A stretch of DNA of 42,340 bases from Hoylesella timonensis 4401737 = DSM 22865 = JCM 15640 (GCF_000455445.1 NZ_HG417090.1:143795-186134); one strand, 5' to 3'. Counted from the first letter of the stretch, positions 1-10,926 are shown. Notes: generated by a model not told the origin, from the sequence alone. Numbers and translations are program-made.

Positions 1-236
1 CAACAATTCAAACAAGTTTGATTGTATTCGGCTTGCTCCGTTTTTATATAAAACAGGCTGCGCCTCAACAATTCAAACAAGTTTGATTGTATTCGGCTTG
101 CTCCGTTTTTATATAAAACAGGCTGCGCCTCAACAATTCAAACAAGTTTGATTGTGTTCGGCTTGCTCCGTTTTTATATAAAACAGGCTGCGCCTCAACA
201 ATTCAAACAAGTTTGATTGTATTCGGCTTGCTCTGT
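1..236. repeat. 65-bp tandem repeat, about 3.6 copies
   Basis: Units begin at 1, 66, 131 and 196, and the fourth breaks off near 236. The first two are identical over 65 bp and the third has one A-to-G change. Each unit holds two small inverted repeats: TCAAAC-AA-GTTTGA and AGGC-TGC-GCCT. No open frame of useful length crosses it. The array is cut by the window edge, so its true length is unknown. It runs directly into the degenerate element copy at 226-354. Confidence 0.95.
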
Positions 237-354
237 TTTTGGTTCAATTTGTTTGTTCGTTCAGTCGTATAGCTCGCTATACTCCTTCACTCACAAACGA
301 ATTGACCTCAAAAATAGTCTCACAATCTGTCAAAGCTAATTTATAGAACTACCC
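226..354 (+). mobile_element. Degenerate copy (A) of the 193-bp MITE-like element
   Basis: This stretch resembles the right two thirds of the complete elements at 39079-39271 and 40089-40281. It ends in a variant of their terminal repeat (337-354, two mismatches near the tip), followed by TTTA at 355-358, which matches the target-site pattern of the other copies. The left terminal repeat is missing; the 65-bp tandem array lies in its place. The central hairpin is kept: arms 241-255 and 294-307, inner stem 267-273 / 276-282. The left limit is approximate. Confidence 0.7.
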
Positions 355-369
355 TTTATCGTGACACAT

Positions 370-402
370 AAAAAAAGTTCGACAACTTGATGATGCCGAA
401 CT
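370..402 (-). terminator. Rho-independent terminator of the MFS gene
   Basis: On the minus strand a 9-bp stem with one G-U pair (394-402 with 376-384) and a 9-nt loop is followed by a run of seven T. It lies about 80 bp beyond the stop of the MFS transporter gene, the last gene of the pyrG operon. Confidence 0.7.
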
Positions 403-481
403 CTTCTATGAAGATTAAAAGTAGTTTGTTATAGATAGATGCATCCATTAAAATTTGAATGGTGCAATTCTTTTTTTATTC

Positions 482-1897
482 TTATTTTTGAATATTTGGT
501 TGTTCAAGTCCATAACCCTTCTTCTTGTCTAAGGCTTTGAGCAAGAAACCAAGTATCAGAGCTACAACACCTAAGGAGACGAATACTAACATAGGAGCCG
601 TATAGTTATACTTCAAAGGGTCGGTGACACCAGGGTTGGACGAACGCAATACCGAACCGATAATCATTGGGAAGGCATACAAGCCGATGTTCTGAATCCA
701 GAAGATCAGTGCGTAGGCAGAGCCTATGAGCTTGTCATCGATGAGCTTTGGTACGGAGGGCCATAGGGCAGCAGGCACCAATGAGAAGGATATACCCAAT
801 AAGATTATGGCTGCATACGTGATGATGACACTCTGTGTGGCTGGTACCACAAAGGCAAAGATGAGGTGACAGATAATCATGAGCATTGCTCCTATAATCA
901 ACATCGTTGCTCCTTTTCCTTTGCGGTCAAGGAAGTTGCCCAAAAATGGCGTCACTGCTGCCGCTCCCAATGGGAAGACAAAGAAAACAAGTCCTGCCTG
1001 TTCTGCACTAAACTGAAGGTTGCATTGCAGCATGTTAATGGCATATTTTTGGAAAGGGAAGATAGCCGAGTAGTATAATACGCAGAGTAAGGCTACAATC
1101 CAGAACATTTTGAGCGATAATATCTTACCAATGTCAGAAACCTTGAATGGGTCGTCTTTCTCTTCTTCCACTCCTTGAGCGTCTAACTTCTTATCCATGA
1201 ATCCATAAACAATGAAGCAAATCAAACCGATAATCAGCAACAGCAGTTCGTAAGCCAAAGGACGTGACACGTCAATGGGTTTGATAGAGGCGATAGCAGG
1301 GGATGCGATAACCACAACGGCAACTCCTACACGAGCAATTGCCATTTCAATACCCATTGCCAAAGCCATTTCTTTACCCTTAAACCATTTGACGATACCG
1401 CGCGAAACAGTGATACCTGCCATCTCGGCACCGCAACCAAAAATCATAAATCCAATGGCAGAAAGTTTTGCGGAGGCTGGCATTCCATCATAAAATGGGG
1501 TTATGTTCCAAGCTGCCAAAGGTAGATTGAGGTTGTTGTCAAACCAAACTTTGATACTACTGGCATCAAATCCTTCTGTCAGCGCATAATAATTGATGCT
1601 TGCACCTACCACCATCACTGTTCCAGAAAGGATTGCTGTAAAGCGTACTCCCATCTTATCGAGGATGATACCTGCAAAAATGAGGAAAAATACAAATACA
1701 TTCAAGAAGGGTTCTGAACCCGCAAACCGACCGTATGCGATAGGGTCCCAACCGTGTTGTGTCTGCAAGAACTCCTGAAGAGGAGACAGGATGTCAACGA
1801 AAATGTAAGCAAAGAACATGGCGGATGCCAACAATACAAGTGCTGTCCAGCGCCATGCGGGCGAATCACTCAGTTTCTTTTGAAATGTTTCAACCAT
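482..1897 (-). CDS. MFS transporter, 12 transmembrane segments
   Basis: 471 aa, almost entirely hydrophobic helices in the 6+6 layout of the major facilitator superfamily, so an inner-membrane secondary transporter. The loop after helix 2 has the MFS motif A form (GIILDKMGVRFT, residues 76-87), with a weaker second version in the other half (NFLDRKGKG). The mid-protein loop is charged (VEEEKDDPF), as usual between the two bundles. The general look is closest to the oxalate/formate-antiporter-like MFS branch common in Bacteroidota, but the substrate cannot be read from sequence. It is the last gene of the pyrG-yidC-S9 run, 74 bp after the peptidase. No separate promoter was found in that gap, so read-through from upstream is likely. 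A terminator follows. Confidence 0.9.
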   Translation of the reverse strand: MVETFQKKLSDSPAWRWTALVLLASAMFFAYIFVDILSPLQEFLQTQHGWDPIAYGRFAGSEPFLNVFVFFLIFAGIILDKMGVRFTAILSGTVMVVGASINYYALTEGFDASSIKVWFDNNLNLPLAAWNITPFYDGMPASAKLSAIGFMIFGCGAEMAGITVSRGIVKWFKGKEMALAMGIEMAIARVGVAVVVIASPAIASIKPIDVSRPLAYELLLLIIGLICFIVYGFMDKKLDAQGVEEEKDDPFKVSDIGKILSLKMFWIVALLCVLYYSAIFPFQKYAINMLQCNLQFSAEQAGLVFFVFPLGAAAVTPFLGNFLDRKGKGATMLIIGAMLMIICHLIFAFVVPATQSVIITYAAIILLGISFSLVPAALWPSVPKLIDDKLIGSAYALIFWIQNIGLYAFPMIIGSVLRSSNPGVTDPLKYNYTAPMLVFVSLGVVALILGFLLKALDKKKGYGLEQPNIQK

Positions 1898-1971
1898 TGT
1901 TGTGTTTTTTTGAGTTTATGAGTTTTAAGTTGATAAGTTTTCTGTTGCTTTGTAGACGTGTGAGAGGACGT

Positions 1972-4149
1972 CTATTTCTTGAGCCAGCGGTCTAACCAGT
2001 TGAAGAAAGTACGCTGCCAAAGAATACCGTTTTGCGGTTTCAGTACCCAGTGATTCTCGTCAGGGAAGATGAGTAACTCGGCAGGAATACCACGTAAACG
2101 AGCCGCATTGAATGCGCCCATACCCTGATTGGCATTGATGCGATAGTCTTTTTCGCCATGGATGCAGAGGATAGGAGTATCCCATTGGTCTACAAACTTA
2201 TGCGGACTGTTGTCGTAGGTGCGTTTGGCATTGGCTGTTTGGTCTTTATTCCAATAAGCATCATCGTACTCCCAATTAGAGAACCAAGCCTCTTCGGTGT
2301 CGGTGTACATGCTTTCAAGATTGAAAGCACCATCGTGCGAGATGAAACACTTGAAGCGTTTGTTGTGATGACTGGCTAAATAATAAACCGAGAATCCACC
2401 AAATGAAGCACCCACAGCACCTAATCGGTCTTTGTCCACATAGGGAAGATGATTGGCAGCATCGTCGATGGCTGATAAATAGTCATTCATGCACTGTCCT
2501 GTCCAATCGCCAGAAATCTCCGCATTCCAATCAGAACCGAAGCCGGGTAAGCCTCTACGGTTGGGTGCTACGATGATATAGCCGTTGGCAGCCATGATTT
2601 GAAGATTCCAACGATAACTCCAGAATTGACTTACAGGACTTTGAGGGCCGCCTTCGCAGAAGAGGAGAGTGGGGTATTTCTTATTGGCATCGAAGTGTGG
2701 AGGCAAGACAATCCAGCTCAAGAGGTCTTTGCCATCGGTGGTTTTGCTCCAACGTTCTTCCACTTTTCCTATTGCCAACTGATCAAAGATGTGCTTGTTT
2801 TCATCTGTCAGTTGTGTCACCTTCGCTTGTTTTTCTTTTTTCGAAGGGCTTACAATGAATAAATCATCTGGGTGAGACATCGAATGTCGAGTGACTAATA
2901 ACTGTTTGGTGTTGCCTAAGGTTTGTACACTTCCATAGTCGTATTGACCATCGGTGAGTTGTTTTACCTGTCCTTTTAGGTTGGTTTGGTACACATGTGT
3001 CTTACCATGCCATACACCAATGAAGTAAAGGGTTGCGTTGTCGTTTCCCCAGCAATAAGCATCTACATTGCTGTCAAAACTCTCCGTCACATATTGTTTA
3101 ACGCCTTTCTTTAAGTCGTAGATACACAAACGGTTGCGATCGCTTTCATAACCGTTTTGTTTCATGCTCTGCCAAGCAATGTATTTGCCGTCGGCAGAAA
3201 AAGAAGGATTGGTGTCGTAGCCCACATTCATATCGCCCTGTTGATGATTAACAGCTTGATTTTTCATTGATTTCGTCGCATCAATGGCAGGTTCTTGATA
3301 TCCTTCGGGCTTGCAAAGATTGCGAGTCTTGCCCGTAGTGATGTCATACAGGTAAATATCTGTGTCGGTAGAGATGGCATATTGCACGCCTTCTTTTTTA
3401 CGACAGGTATAAGCTATCTGTTTTGAGTCAGGACTCCAAGCCAACTGTTCTACACCACCGAAGGGCGCAGTAGGACATTCGAAAGGCTCATCTTGTAAGA
3501 TATCTTTGCCCTCATCAACCCCACTTTCGGTCACATTGGCAACAAATGGGTGTGCAATGCTTTCCACATAGTGATCCCAGTGGCGATAGTTCATGTCCGT
3601 AGCCAAGCGACCCGTTGCCAATGGCAGGTCGGCAGGATTGGCTTTTATGGTTCCGTGATAGGGAAGAGACTTTATCAAAATCACCTTTTTTTCATCGGGT
3701 GAGAACTTAAATCCTTCAATATCAACAGTGCTATTCGTTAGCTTTTGCCGATTCGAGCCGTCAGGATTCATGGTCCATAGCTGTCCACCTGTGAGGAAAG
3801 CTATCTTTTTGCCTTGTTGAATCCACACCGCATCGGTTTCGCTTTTACTGCCAGTAGTGAGTTGAGTTTTATAGCTTCCCTTGACATCTGTCACGAAAAG
3901 CATCTGTTGGCTGTTGTTGTTTTTTACGCTATAATAGCCCACTTGATAGACTACTTGGTTGCCGTCGGGCGAGGAGGATGCCCCTCCTATTCGTCCCATT
4001 GCCCACAATGCCTCCGGTGTCATGAGGTCACAGGTTGCCTTGAAGGCGGCATTTTGTTCTTTCGCTGTTTTCACTGTGCTTTGTGCTTTAGCAAAACTGC
4101 CGCCTATCATCAAAGCGACAGTTGCCATAAGGAGTGTTTTTTTGTTCAT
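1972..4149 (-). CDS. S9 family prolyl oligopeptidase-type peptidase, exported
   Basis: 725 aa. An N-terminal signal peptide (KK, hydrophobic core, cleavage near AKA-Q at about residue 22) sends it to the periplasm. Residues about 40-430 form WD40/PD40-like beta-propeller blades (repeated SPDG/SPDSKQIAY/SADGKYIAW motifs). The C-terminal alpha/beta-hydrolase domain carries the nucleophile in GASFGG (S582), with D668 (GEKDYR) and H700 (DENHW) in the expected order and spacing. Family members are serine exopeptidases that release dipeptides or acylated amino acids from peptides; the exact specificity is not readable. Start ATG is 6 bp after the yidC stop. In peptide-fermenting Prevotella-like bacteria such enzymes usually work in periplasmic peptide breakdown. 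Confidence 0.93.
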   Translation of the reverse strand: MNKKTLLMATVALMIGGSFAKAQSTVKTAKEQNAAFKATCDLMTPEALWAMGRIGGASSSPDGNQVVYQVGYYSVKNNNSQQMLFVTDVKGSYKTQLTTGSKSETDAVWIQQGKKIAFLTGGQLWTMNPDGSNRQKLTNSTVDIEGFKFSPDEKKVILIKSLPYHGTIKANPADLPLATGRLATDMNYRHWDHYVESIAHPFVANVTESGVDEGKDILQDEPFECPTAPFGGVEQLAWSPDSKQIAYTCRKKEGVQYAISTDTDIYLYDITTGKTRNLCKPEGYQEPAIDATKSMKNQAVNHQQGDMNVGYDTNPSFSADGKYIAWQSMKQNGYESDRNRLCIYDLKKGVKQYVTESFDSNVDAYCWGNDNATLYFIGVWHGKTHVYQTNLKGQVKQLTDGQYDYGSVQTLGNTKQLLVTRHSMSHPDDLFIVSPSKKEKQAKVTQLTDENKHIFDQLAIGKVEERWSKTTDGKDLLSWIVLPPHFDANKKYPTLLFCEGGPQSPVSQFWSYRWNLQIMAANGYIIVAPNRRGLPGFGSDWNAEISGDWTGQCMNDYLSAIDDAANHLPYVDKDRLGAVGASFGGFSVYYLASHHNKRFKCFISHDGAFNLESMYTDTEEAWFSNWEYDDAYWNKDQTANAKRTYDNSPHKFVDQWDTPILCIHGEKDYRINANQGMGAFNAARLRGIPAELLIFPDENHWVLKPQNGILWQRTFFNWLDRWLKK

Positions 4150-4155
4150 ACTATA

Positions 4156-6051
4156 TTAGAGTTTACGTTTCTTTCTTTCCAATTCTTCGCGTTTGCGCTG
4201 CATTTCTTGCTGTTGTTCTTGCATTGCTTGCAAACGTGCAGCAAGCCCACTTAACTTCTTTGGATTAGCTTTGTTCTCCTCGTAGCGTGCTTCCAAAATT
4301 TGAAGTAGTTTCGCATCGTTAGTCGTTTTACGCAAGGTCCACATAATGGCAGCACTAAAGAAGAGCGATACGAAATAATAGAAGTTTAATCCTGCTGAAT
4401 AGTCATTGAACATAAAGAAGAACATCACGGGCATGAGATACATCATCCATTGCATCATCTTCATCTGCTCAGCCTGCTGACCTACCATTTGATCGCGCTG
4501 TTGGCGCATGGTCATCCAACTGTAAAGAACGTTGGCAATACAGAAGAGGATACAGGTCAGTGAGAGATGGTCGCCTATCAACCAAATGTTTTTGTTCCAT
4601 TGAATAATTGGGTCGTAGGTGCTTAAGTCGTTAATCCACAAGAAACTTTCGCCTCGAAGTTGGATAGCATTTGGCACAAAGTTAAACATGGCAATCCAAA
4701 TAGGCATCTGAATGAGCATCGGGAGACAGCCAGAAAGAGGACTGACACCATATTTAGAATATTCTGCCATCATTGCTTGTTGCTTCTGCATCTGGTCTTC
4801 AGGCTTGTTATATTGTGCCGTTGCAGCCTCGAGTTTTGGTTTTAACACGCGCATCTTGGCAGAACTCATATAACTCTTCTTGACCATTGGGTAGGTAATG
4901 AGCTTTAACAAAAGCGTAATCAGAATGAGTACCACACCCATGGGGAACCACTTGGAAAGCCAATCAAATACATAAATGGTAAACCAACGGTTGATAATGC
5001 GGAACAAGGGCCAGCCTAAGTAAACCAATCTCTGTAACTCAAGGTCTTTGTTGAATGTACTTTCTTTTTCAATGCGATTGAGCAAACGGAAATCATTAGG
5101 TCCGAAATAGAATTCAAACTCAGATGCTTTCTGTCCTGTTGGGTCAAAGAAAGTTTGCATTTTTGCCTGATATGCCTTTAGATATCCACTGCCTTTCTCC
5201 TGTGGCACACTGGTCATCAGCGCCTCTTCGCTAAAGTCATGCTTGGCAATCATGACAGCTGAGAAGAATTGGTTCTTGAAAGCGACCCAATCTATCTTGT
5301 CATCAATCTTTTTGTCTATCTCTTCTGAAGTCTCACTCAGCTTCTTAGTCCCCCCTTTCACCTTGTGGTAAGTGAGGGTAGCGTAGCGATTTTCGAAGGT
5401 AAATCCTTTTTCTTGTTGTCGGCATTTGTCTGTCCAATCAACATTCATGGATTTTGTTTGAGGTGCAAACAAGCCGTTCATGCCATTCACTTTCATGGAC
5501 ATGTGTAAAAGATAATCTGCGCCCAAGCGATATTGTATCACGAGAGATTTGCCTTGTCCTGCGTCTGCTGTCAGCGTAAGGGTAGAGTCTGTTTGTGCAG
5601 AAGGACTGAAATAGAGGTCTTGCGTTGCAATGTTTGCCTCTTTCGTCGACATGATGAAGTTTAGTTTTTGAACCTTATCGTCGAACAAAACAACGTCAGG
5701 ATTGTCCTCTCTATCCTTAAAGTTTTTGATGATTGCCTTGCTTACGGTTCCTCCTTTTGTGTTGACAGACAGTTCAAGGTGTTCGTTTTTCAAGACAACC
5801 TCTTGTGCTTGACCTTCCAAGGCAGCATGAAATAAAGCGGTGGTGTCCGCCTTTTGTTTGGCTTTTAAGTCAGCTATTTCTTTGGCGTGTGCTTGTTGTT
5901 TAGCGAGTTCGGCTTTGTGTTGAGTGACTGCGGCAATGGAGTCTTGCTGCATCTTCTTTGCTTGCTCTTCTGCAGAGGGTTGAGACCACCAACTAAAACC
6001 TATTAACAAGAGTCCCATAAGAACGAGACCCGTCATCGTATTTTTATCCAT
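4156..6051 (-). CDS. yidC: Membrane protein insertase YidC
   Basis: 631 aa, the long Gram-negative form. Residues about 5-20 are the first transmembrane helix (MTGLVLMGLLLIGFSWW). Then come a Lys/Gln/Ala-rich coiled stretch and a periplasmic beta-domain to about residue 345. The conserved YidC/Oxa1 insertase core follows (FPMGVVLILITLLLKLITYP, MVKKSYMSSAKMRVLKP, YGVSPLSGCLPMLIQMPIW). The C-terminus is Gln/Lys/Arg-rich, as expected for a ribosome-contacting tail. It inserts and folds inner-membrane proteins alone or with SecYEG. It sits 6 bp after pyrG and 6 bp before the S9 peptidase gene, a translationally tight operon; the pyrG-yidC pairing is common in Bacteroidota. Confidence 0.98.
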   Translation of the reverse strand: MDKNTMTGLVLMGLLLIGFSWWSQPSAEEQAKKMQQDSIAAVTQHKAELAKQQAHAKEIADLKAKQKADTTALFHAALEGQAQEVVLKNEHLELSVNTKGGTVSKAIIKNFKDREDNPDVVLFDDKVQKLNFIMSTKEANIATQDLYFSPSAQTDSTLTLTADAGQGKSLVIQYRLGADYLLHMSMKVNGMNGLFAPQTKSMNVDWTDKCRQQEKGFTFENRYATLTYHKVKGGTKKLSETSEEIDKKIDDKIDWVAFKNQFFSAVMIAKHDFSEEALMTSVPQEKGSGYLKAYQAKMQTFFDPTGQKASEFEFYFGPNDFRLLNRIEKESTFNKDLELQRLVYLGWPLFRIINRWFTIYVFDWLSKWFPMGVVLILITLLLKLITYPMVKKSYMSSAKMRVLKPKLEAATAQYNKPEDQMQKQQAMMAEYSKYGVSPLSGCLPMLIQMPIWIAMFNFVPNAIQLRGESFLWINDLSTYDPIIQWNKNIWLIGDHLSLTCILFCIANVLYSWMTMRQQRDQMVGQQAEQMKMMQWMMYLMPVMFFFMFNDYSAGLNFYYFVSLFFSAAIMWTLRKTTNDAKLLQILEARYEENKANPKKLSGLAARLQAMQEQQQEMQRKREELERKKRKL

Positions 6052-6057
6052 TTCTAA

Positions 6058-7739
<1,682 letters not shown>

Positions 7740-7760
7740 GCAACTTTCATTTTTTATTAT

Positions 7761-7768
7761 TACCTTTG
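7761..7768 (+). promoter_or_regulatory. -7 box of the DUF3078 gene
   Basis: TACCTTTG, an exact TAnnTTTG match, ends 18 bp before ATG 7787. No clear TTG lies about 20 bp upstream. It is divergent from the pyrG promoter with about 20 bp between the two. Confidence 0.55.
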
Positions 7769-7786
7769 CATGCATCAAAAACGAAT

Positions 7787-9100
7787 ATGAAAATGAAACT
7801 TATCAGCACATTCATGATGATCATGATACCGATGGTTTTATCTGCCAACGAACCAGTTGGTCGTAAGGTGATAAAACATCCGTCAGACACCACCAACACC
7901 TTTGTGAAAGCTTATACAGATTCTTTGCATCATTATCAACAGCAGCTCGATTCGCTGCAACGTATCAATGCGCTTTTGTATCATCGGCTCGCACAAGAAA
8001 ATGGTAAATATGCTCGATTGTTTCTTCCTACCACTTTTTATCATCAGATAAGTCAACATCAGTTTAGTTTATCAAAAGACTCACTGACCTCTTCTATGTT
8101 CAACGAGGCTTTGGAGAATGCGTTGCTCCATATCTACCTGAAGCGGCCGGATTTGGTCACCAAGACGCAAACACAGCTAAAAGCGGAAGGGAAAGTGTCT
8201 ACCAGTCAAGAAACGACGCTTAAAAATAAAACCGCTATTGTCGAAAAGGTGGCTCCTTTACCTACGGAGGAAGTGTATGTACCAGTAGATTTGGTGATTA
8301 AGAAACCTAACTTTTGGAGCTTTTCGGGCGATGGATATTTACAGTTTTTGCAAAATTACGTATCGGGTAACTGGTATAAGGGAGGGGAGAGCAATTATTC
8401 CATGCTCGGCAATGTGACCCTCAATCTTGGCTATAACAATAAGAAAAAGATAAAGTGGGACAACAAGTTAGAGATGAAATTGGGTTTCCAAACCTCTGAA
8501 AGTGATACGTTGCACACGCTAAAGACGCATACCGATGATATTCGATACACCAGTAACTTCGGGTTGCAGGCGACTAAAAATTGGTATTATTCTTTACAGA
8601 TGATAGCCAACACGCAGTTCATGCGAGGCTATCGCAACAACGATGAAAAGGTTTATTCTGATTTCCTATCCCCTTTGAATATCGATGTTGCGGTCGGTAT
8701 GCGATATAACTTCGACTGGTTGAAGGGACGTTTGAAGGGTAGTGTGAACCTCTCGCCCTTGGCTTATCATTATCGTTATGTGGCTCGTGAGCATTTGGTG
8801 ACGCGCTTTGGTATTGAAAAAGGCAAGCACCATGTGGACGATTACGGTTCCAGTATGAACATTGATTTCAACTGGAAGTTCTCAGAAATGGTGCGATGGC
8901 GTTCACGTCTGTACGGTTACACCTCGTATAAGCGCTCTGAAATAGAATGGGAAAATACATTCACCTTCCAGTTTACCAAGTATTTATCTGCCAACTTGTA
9001 TGTCTATCCACGCTTTGATGATAGTCGCAAGCGCGATGACACGAACGGATATTTCATGTATAAAGAGTATTTGTCGATTGGGTTGTCTCATTCGTTCTAA
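7787..9100 (+). CDS. DUF3078 domain-containing outer-membrane-type protein
   Basis: 437 aa from ATG 7787. An in-frame TTG at 7766 is excluded because it overlaps the -7 promoter box. A signal peptide (KMKLISTFMMIMIPMVLSA) is followed by a helical/linker region rich in Gln and Ser up to about residue 165. The DUF3078 domain starts at NFWSFSGDGYLQFLQNYVSGNW and contains alternating amphipathic strands ending in an aromatic residue (GLSHSF), as in outer-membrane beta-barrels. DUF3078 has no established function; an outer-membrane location is inferred from signal peptide and strand pattern. Single gene, with its own promoter and a strong terminator after it. Confidence 0.88.
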   Translation: MKMKLISTFMMIMIPMVLSANEPVGRKVIKHPSDTTNTFVKAYTDSLHHYQQQLDSLQRINALLYHRLAQENGKYARLFLPTTFYHQISQHQFSLSKDSLTSSMFNEALENALLHIYLKRPDLVTKTQTQLKAEGKVSTSQETTLKNKTAIVEKVAPLPTEEVYVPVDLVIKKPNFWSFSGDGYLQFLQNYVSGNWYKGGESNYSMLGNVTLNLGYNNKKKIKWDNKLEMKLGFQTSESDTLHTLKTHTDDIRYTSNFGLQATKNWYYSLQMIANTQFMRGYRNNDEKVYSDFLSPLNIDVAVGMRYNFDWLKGRLKGSVNLSPLAYHYRYVAREHLVTRFGIEKGKHHVDDYGSSMNIDFNWKFSEMVRWRSRLYGYTSYKRSEIEWENTFTFQFTKYLSANLYVYPRFDDSRKRDDTNGYFMYKEYLSIGLSHSF

Positions 9101-9151
9101 TAAGTTTCAATAGCGATACTAACTCCCTCGTTGCTTTGATTGCACTAACAA

Positions 9152-9180
9152 TGCTCCTTCAATGAAGGAGCTATTTTTTT
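9152..9180 (+). terminator. Rho-independent terminator of the DUF3078 gene
   Basis: Perfect 8-bp stem GCTCCTTC-AAT-GAAGGAGC (9152-9170) followed by TA and a run of T. It lies about 50 bp after the DUF3078 stop and just before repeat X. Confidence 0.9.
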
Positions 9181-9189
9181 TATTTTCTT

Positions 9190-9735
9190 GCCATTTTGGG
9201 TAAGAGCTTTAGATGCTTTTGTCCTATTATTTTACCAAAAAACGACCATCTAAAATCTTCAAAATAGAAAAATTCAATAGGCAAACGACCTGCAAAAATG
9301 CAATGATCAGAACAAAATAGACGTCTTTTTACGTTAGAACATTGATTTAACGCCCTTGGAAACATACATTAACGGTGTTATTCACATGACCTAAGAGCCT
9401 TAAAGCATGCAAATAGCAGGCTTATCTCAATGCTTTAGTCGCCGAGAAATGATAAAAAATCGAATGAAAAGAAATGATTTGTGCGTAATGTATTCAATAG
9501 CAATGAATTACAAAAGTCTCTCAAAATTCGCGTATTTGCGACCCATGTTGCCGTTGGTTGATTTCACGCGAGTTATGAGAGGCACTTTGTAAAGAAAATT
9601 CAGCATTTATTTTTATTCAATCAAGTGTGCCGCTAATTTTGCAAACATTGCGTTTTGGGGTGTGTTTTTCGTTGTACAAATACGATTCTTCCATGAAAGA
9701 GCCGTGCGCAAGACATCAAATGTTGATAAAAATGC
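9190..9735 (+). repeat. Dispersed repeat X (inverted partner of Y at 33970-34505)
   Basis: Apart from the kdsC promoter region, this gene-free stretch is a diverged copy of the reverse complement of 33970-34505. A 34-bp block (9399-9432 against 34259-34292) is identical, and blocks around 9300-9370, 9530-9605 and 9650-9720 align clearly with few gaps. The ends are approximate. A small open frame on the minus strand (9180-9365) belongs to the repeat and is interrupted in Y. No protein function or terminal inverted repeats were recognised. Confidence 0.85.
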
Positions 9736-9757
9736 CGACAATTCATGGAATTATCAT

Positions 9758-9765
9758 TAACTTTG
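9758..9765 (+). promoter_or_regulatory. -7 box of kdsC-maf
   Basis: TAACTTTG, an exact TAnnTTTG match, 37 bp before the kdsC ATG. No TTG sits at the ideal -33 distance, so support comes from the -7 box alone. Confidence 0.5.
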
Positions 9766-9802
9766 CAGATATGATAGCTTACACAGAAAAACGACGAATG
9801 CG

Positions 9803-10321
9803 ATGATAAATTACGATTTAAGCAAAATAAAAGCGATTATATTTGATGTAGACGGTGTATTGTCGAAGTCTACTATCACGCTGGATAGCGATGGAGAACC
9901 CTTGCGAACCATCAATATCAAAGACGGTTATGCCATTCAGCTTGCGCAAAAAAGAGGTCTGCGGATAGCCATTTTGACAGGCGGAAATACGCCAGCTGTG
10001 CGTCTGCGCTATGAGAGTCTTGGGTTGGAAGATATTTATATGGGCTGTAGCGTTAAAATTAAGCATTATCAGGATTTTATCCAGAAATACGGACTCACCG
10101 ATGAAGAAGTGATATTTGTCGGCGACGACATACCAGATTATGAGGTCATGAAGCAATGTGGTTGTCCCTGTTGTCCTGCTGATGCCGTTGCTGAAATTAA
10201 AGAACTGTCCACTTATGTGAGTCATTATCGGGGCGGTGAAGGCTGTGGTAGAGACATCATTGAACAAGTGCTAAGAGTGAAGAAATTATGGTTGAACGAC
10301 CAGACGGCATTCGGTTGGTAA
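9803..10321 (+). CDS. kdsC: 3-deoxy-D-manno-octulosonate 8-phosphate phosphatase (KdsC)
   Basis: 172 aa, the normal length for this compact HAD phosphatase without a cap domain. Motif I is IFDVDGVLS with catalytic D15 and D17. Motif II is the Thr in AILTGGN, and motif IV is [11 protein letters not shown]. The enzyme removes phosphate from KDO-8-P in the cytoplasm, giving KDO for the lipopolysaccharide inner core. Small HAD proteins can be hard to tell apart, but the length, the short gap between motifs and the [16 protein letters not shown] segment fit KdsC. The next gene, maf, starts 41 bp downstream on the same strand, so the two are probably co-transcribed. Confidence 0.92.
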   Translation: MINYDLSKIKAIIFDVDGVLSKSTITLDSDGEPLRTINIKDGYAIQLAQKRGLRIAILTGGNTPAVRLRYESLGLEDIYMGCSVKIKHYQDFIQKYGLTDEEVIFVGDDIPDYEVMKQCGCPCCPADAVAEIKELSTYVSHYRGGEGCGRDIIEQVLRVKKLWLNDQTAFGW

Positions 10322-10362
10322 CACGCGCATCAAGGAAAAATAGGAAAAACAAACGAAAAGAT

Positions 10363-10926
10363 ATGACGATCTATCATCTTATTCTTGCTTCTAATTCACC
10401 ACGTAGAAAGGAACTCTTAGAAGGATTGGATTTACCTTTTGCGGTGAAGGTAAAAAACTATGTCCCTGAAGATTATCCGAAAGATTTGCCGGTTGCTCAA
10501 GTGCCACAATTCATTGCGAAAGAAAAGGCGAGTGCCTATGACATTTGTCATGGAGAATTGTTGCTCACAGCCGATACTGTCGTTGTTGTTGGACAGAATG
10601 TGTTGGGCAAACCCGTTGACGAATCGGATGCGAGGCGCATGCTTCGGCTGTTGAGTGGGCGCACCCATCAGGTGATAACAGGCGTTTGCCTCACAACAAC
10701 GTCCCAACAGAAGGCGTTTAGTGTCAGCACAAATGTTACTTTTAAGGAGCTTTCGGACGACGAGATAAATTATTATATTTCAAAATATCAACCTTTTGAC
10801 AAGGCTGGTGCATACGGCATACAAGAATGGATAGGGTATGTGGGGGTGACAAAACTTGAAGGCAGTTATTATAATGTCATGGGACTCCCTGTACAACGAA
10901 TTTATGAAGAAATGCAAACCATGTAA
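10363..10926 (+). CDS. maf: Maf family nucleotide pyrophosphatase
   Basis: 187 aa from ATG 10363. The Maf signature LASNSPRRKELLEGL is near the N-terminus, followed by the catalytic-region motif TADTVVVV and GKPVDESDARRML, and the C-terminal EGSYYNVMGLPV. Maf proteins hydrolyse non-canonical or modified nucleoside triphosphates (dTTP/UTP or methylated forms) to monophosphates; they were first linked to septum formation. The frame is open back to 10288, overlapping kdsC, but the extra 25 residues are Arg/Lys-rich and outside the family, so the internal ATG is preferred. Probably co-transcribed with kdsC. Confidence 0.93.
   Translation: MTIYHLILASNSPRRKELLEGLDLPFAVKVKNYVPEDYPKDLPVAQVPQFIAKEKASAYDICHGELLLTADTVVVVGQNVLGKPVDESDARRMLRLLSGRTHQVITGVCLTTTSQQKAFSVSTNVTFKELSDDEINYYISKYQPFDKAGAYGIQEWIGYVGVTKLEGSYYNVMGLPVQRIYEEMQTM

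Noticed and set aside
1..236. CRISPR array
   Set aside because: The 65-bp units are contiguous and nearly identical with no variable spacers, and no cas gene is present.
3814..4254. 146-codon plus-strand frame
   Set aside because: It lies antisense to the N-terminus of the S9 peptidase and the C-terminus of YidC, both strongly supported genes.
9180..9365. 61-codon open frame on the minus strand within repeat X
   Set aside because: The matching frame in repeat Y starts at GTG and is cut by a TGA, and the substitutions do not favour silent positions by eye. It looks like a by-product of the repeat.
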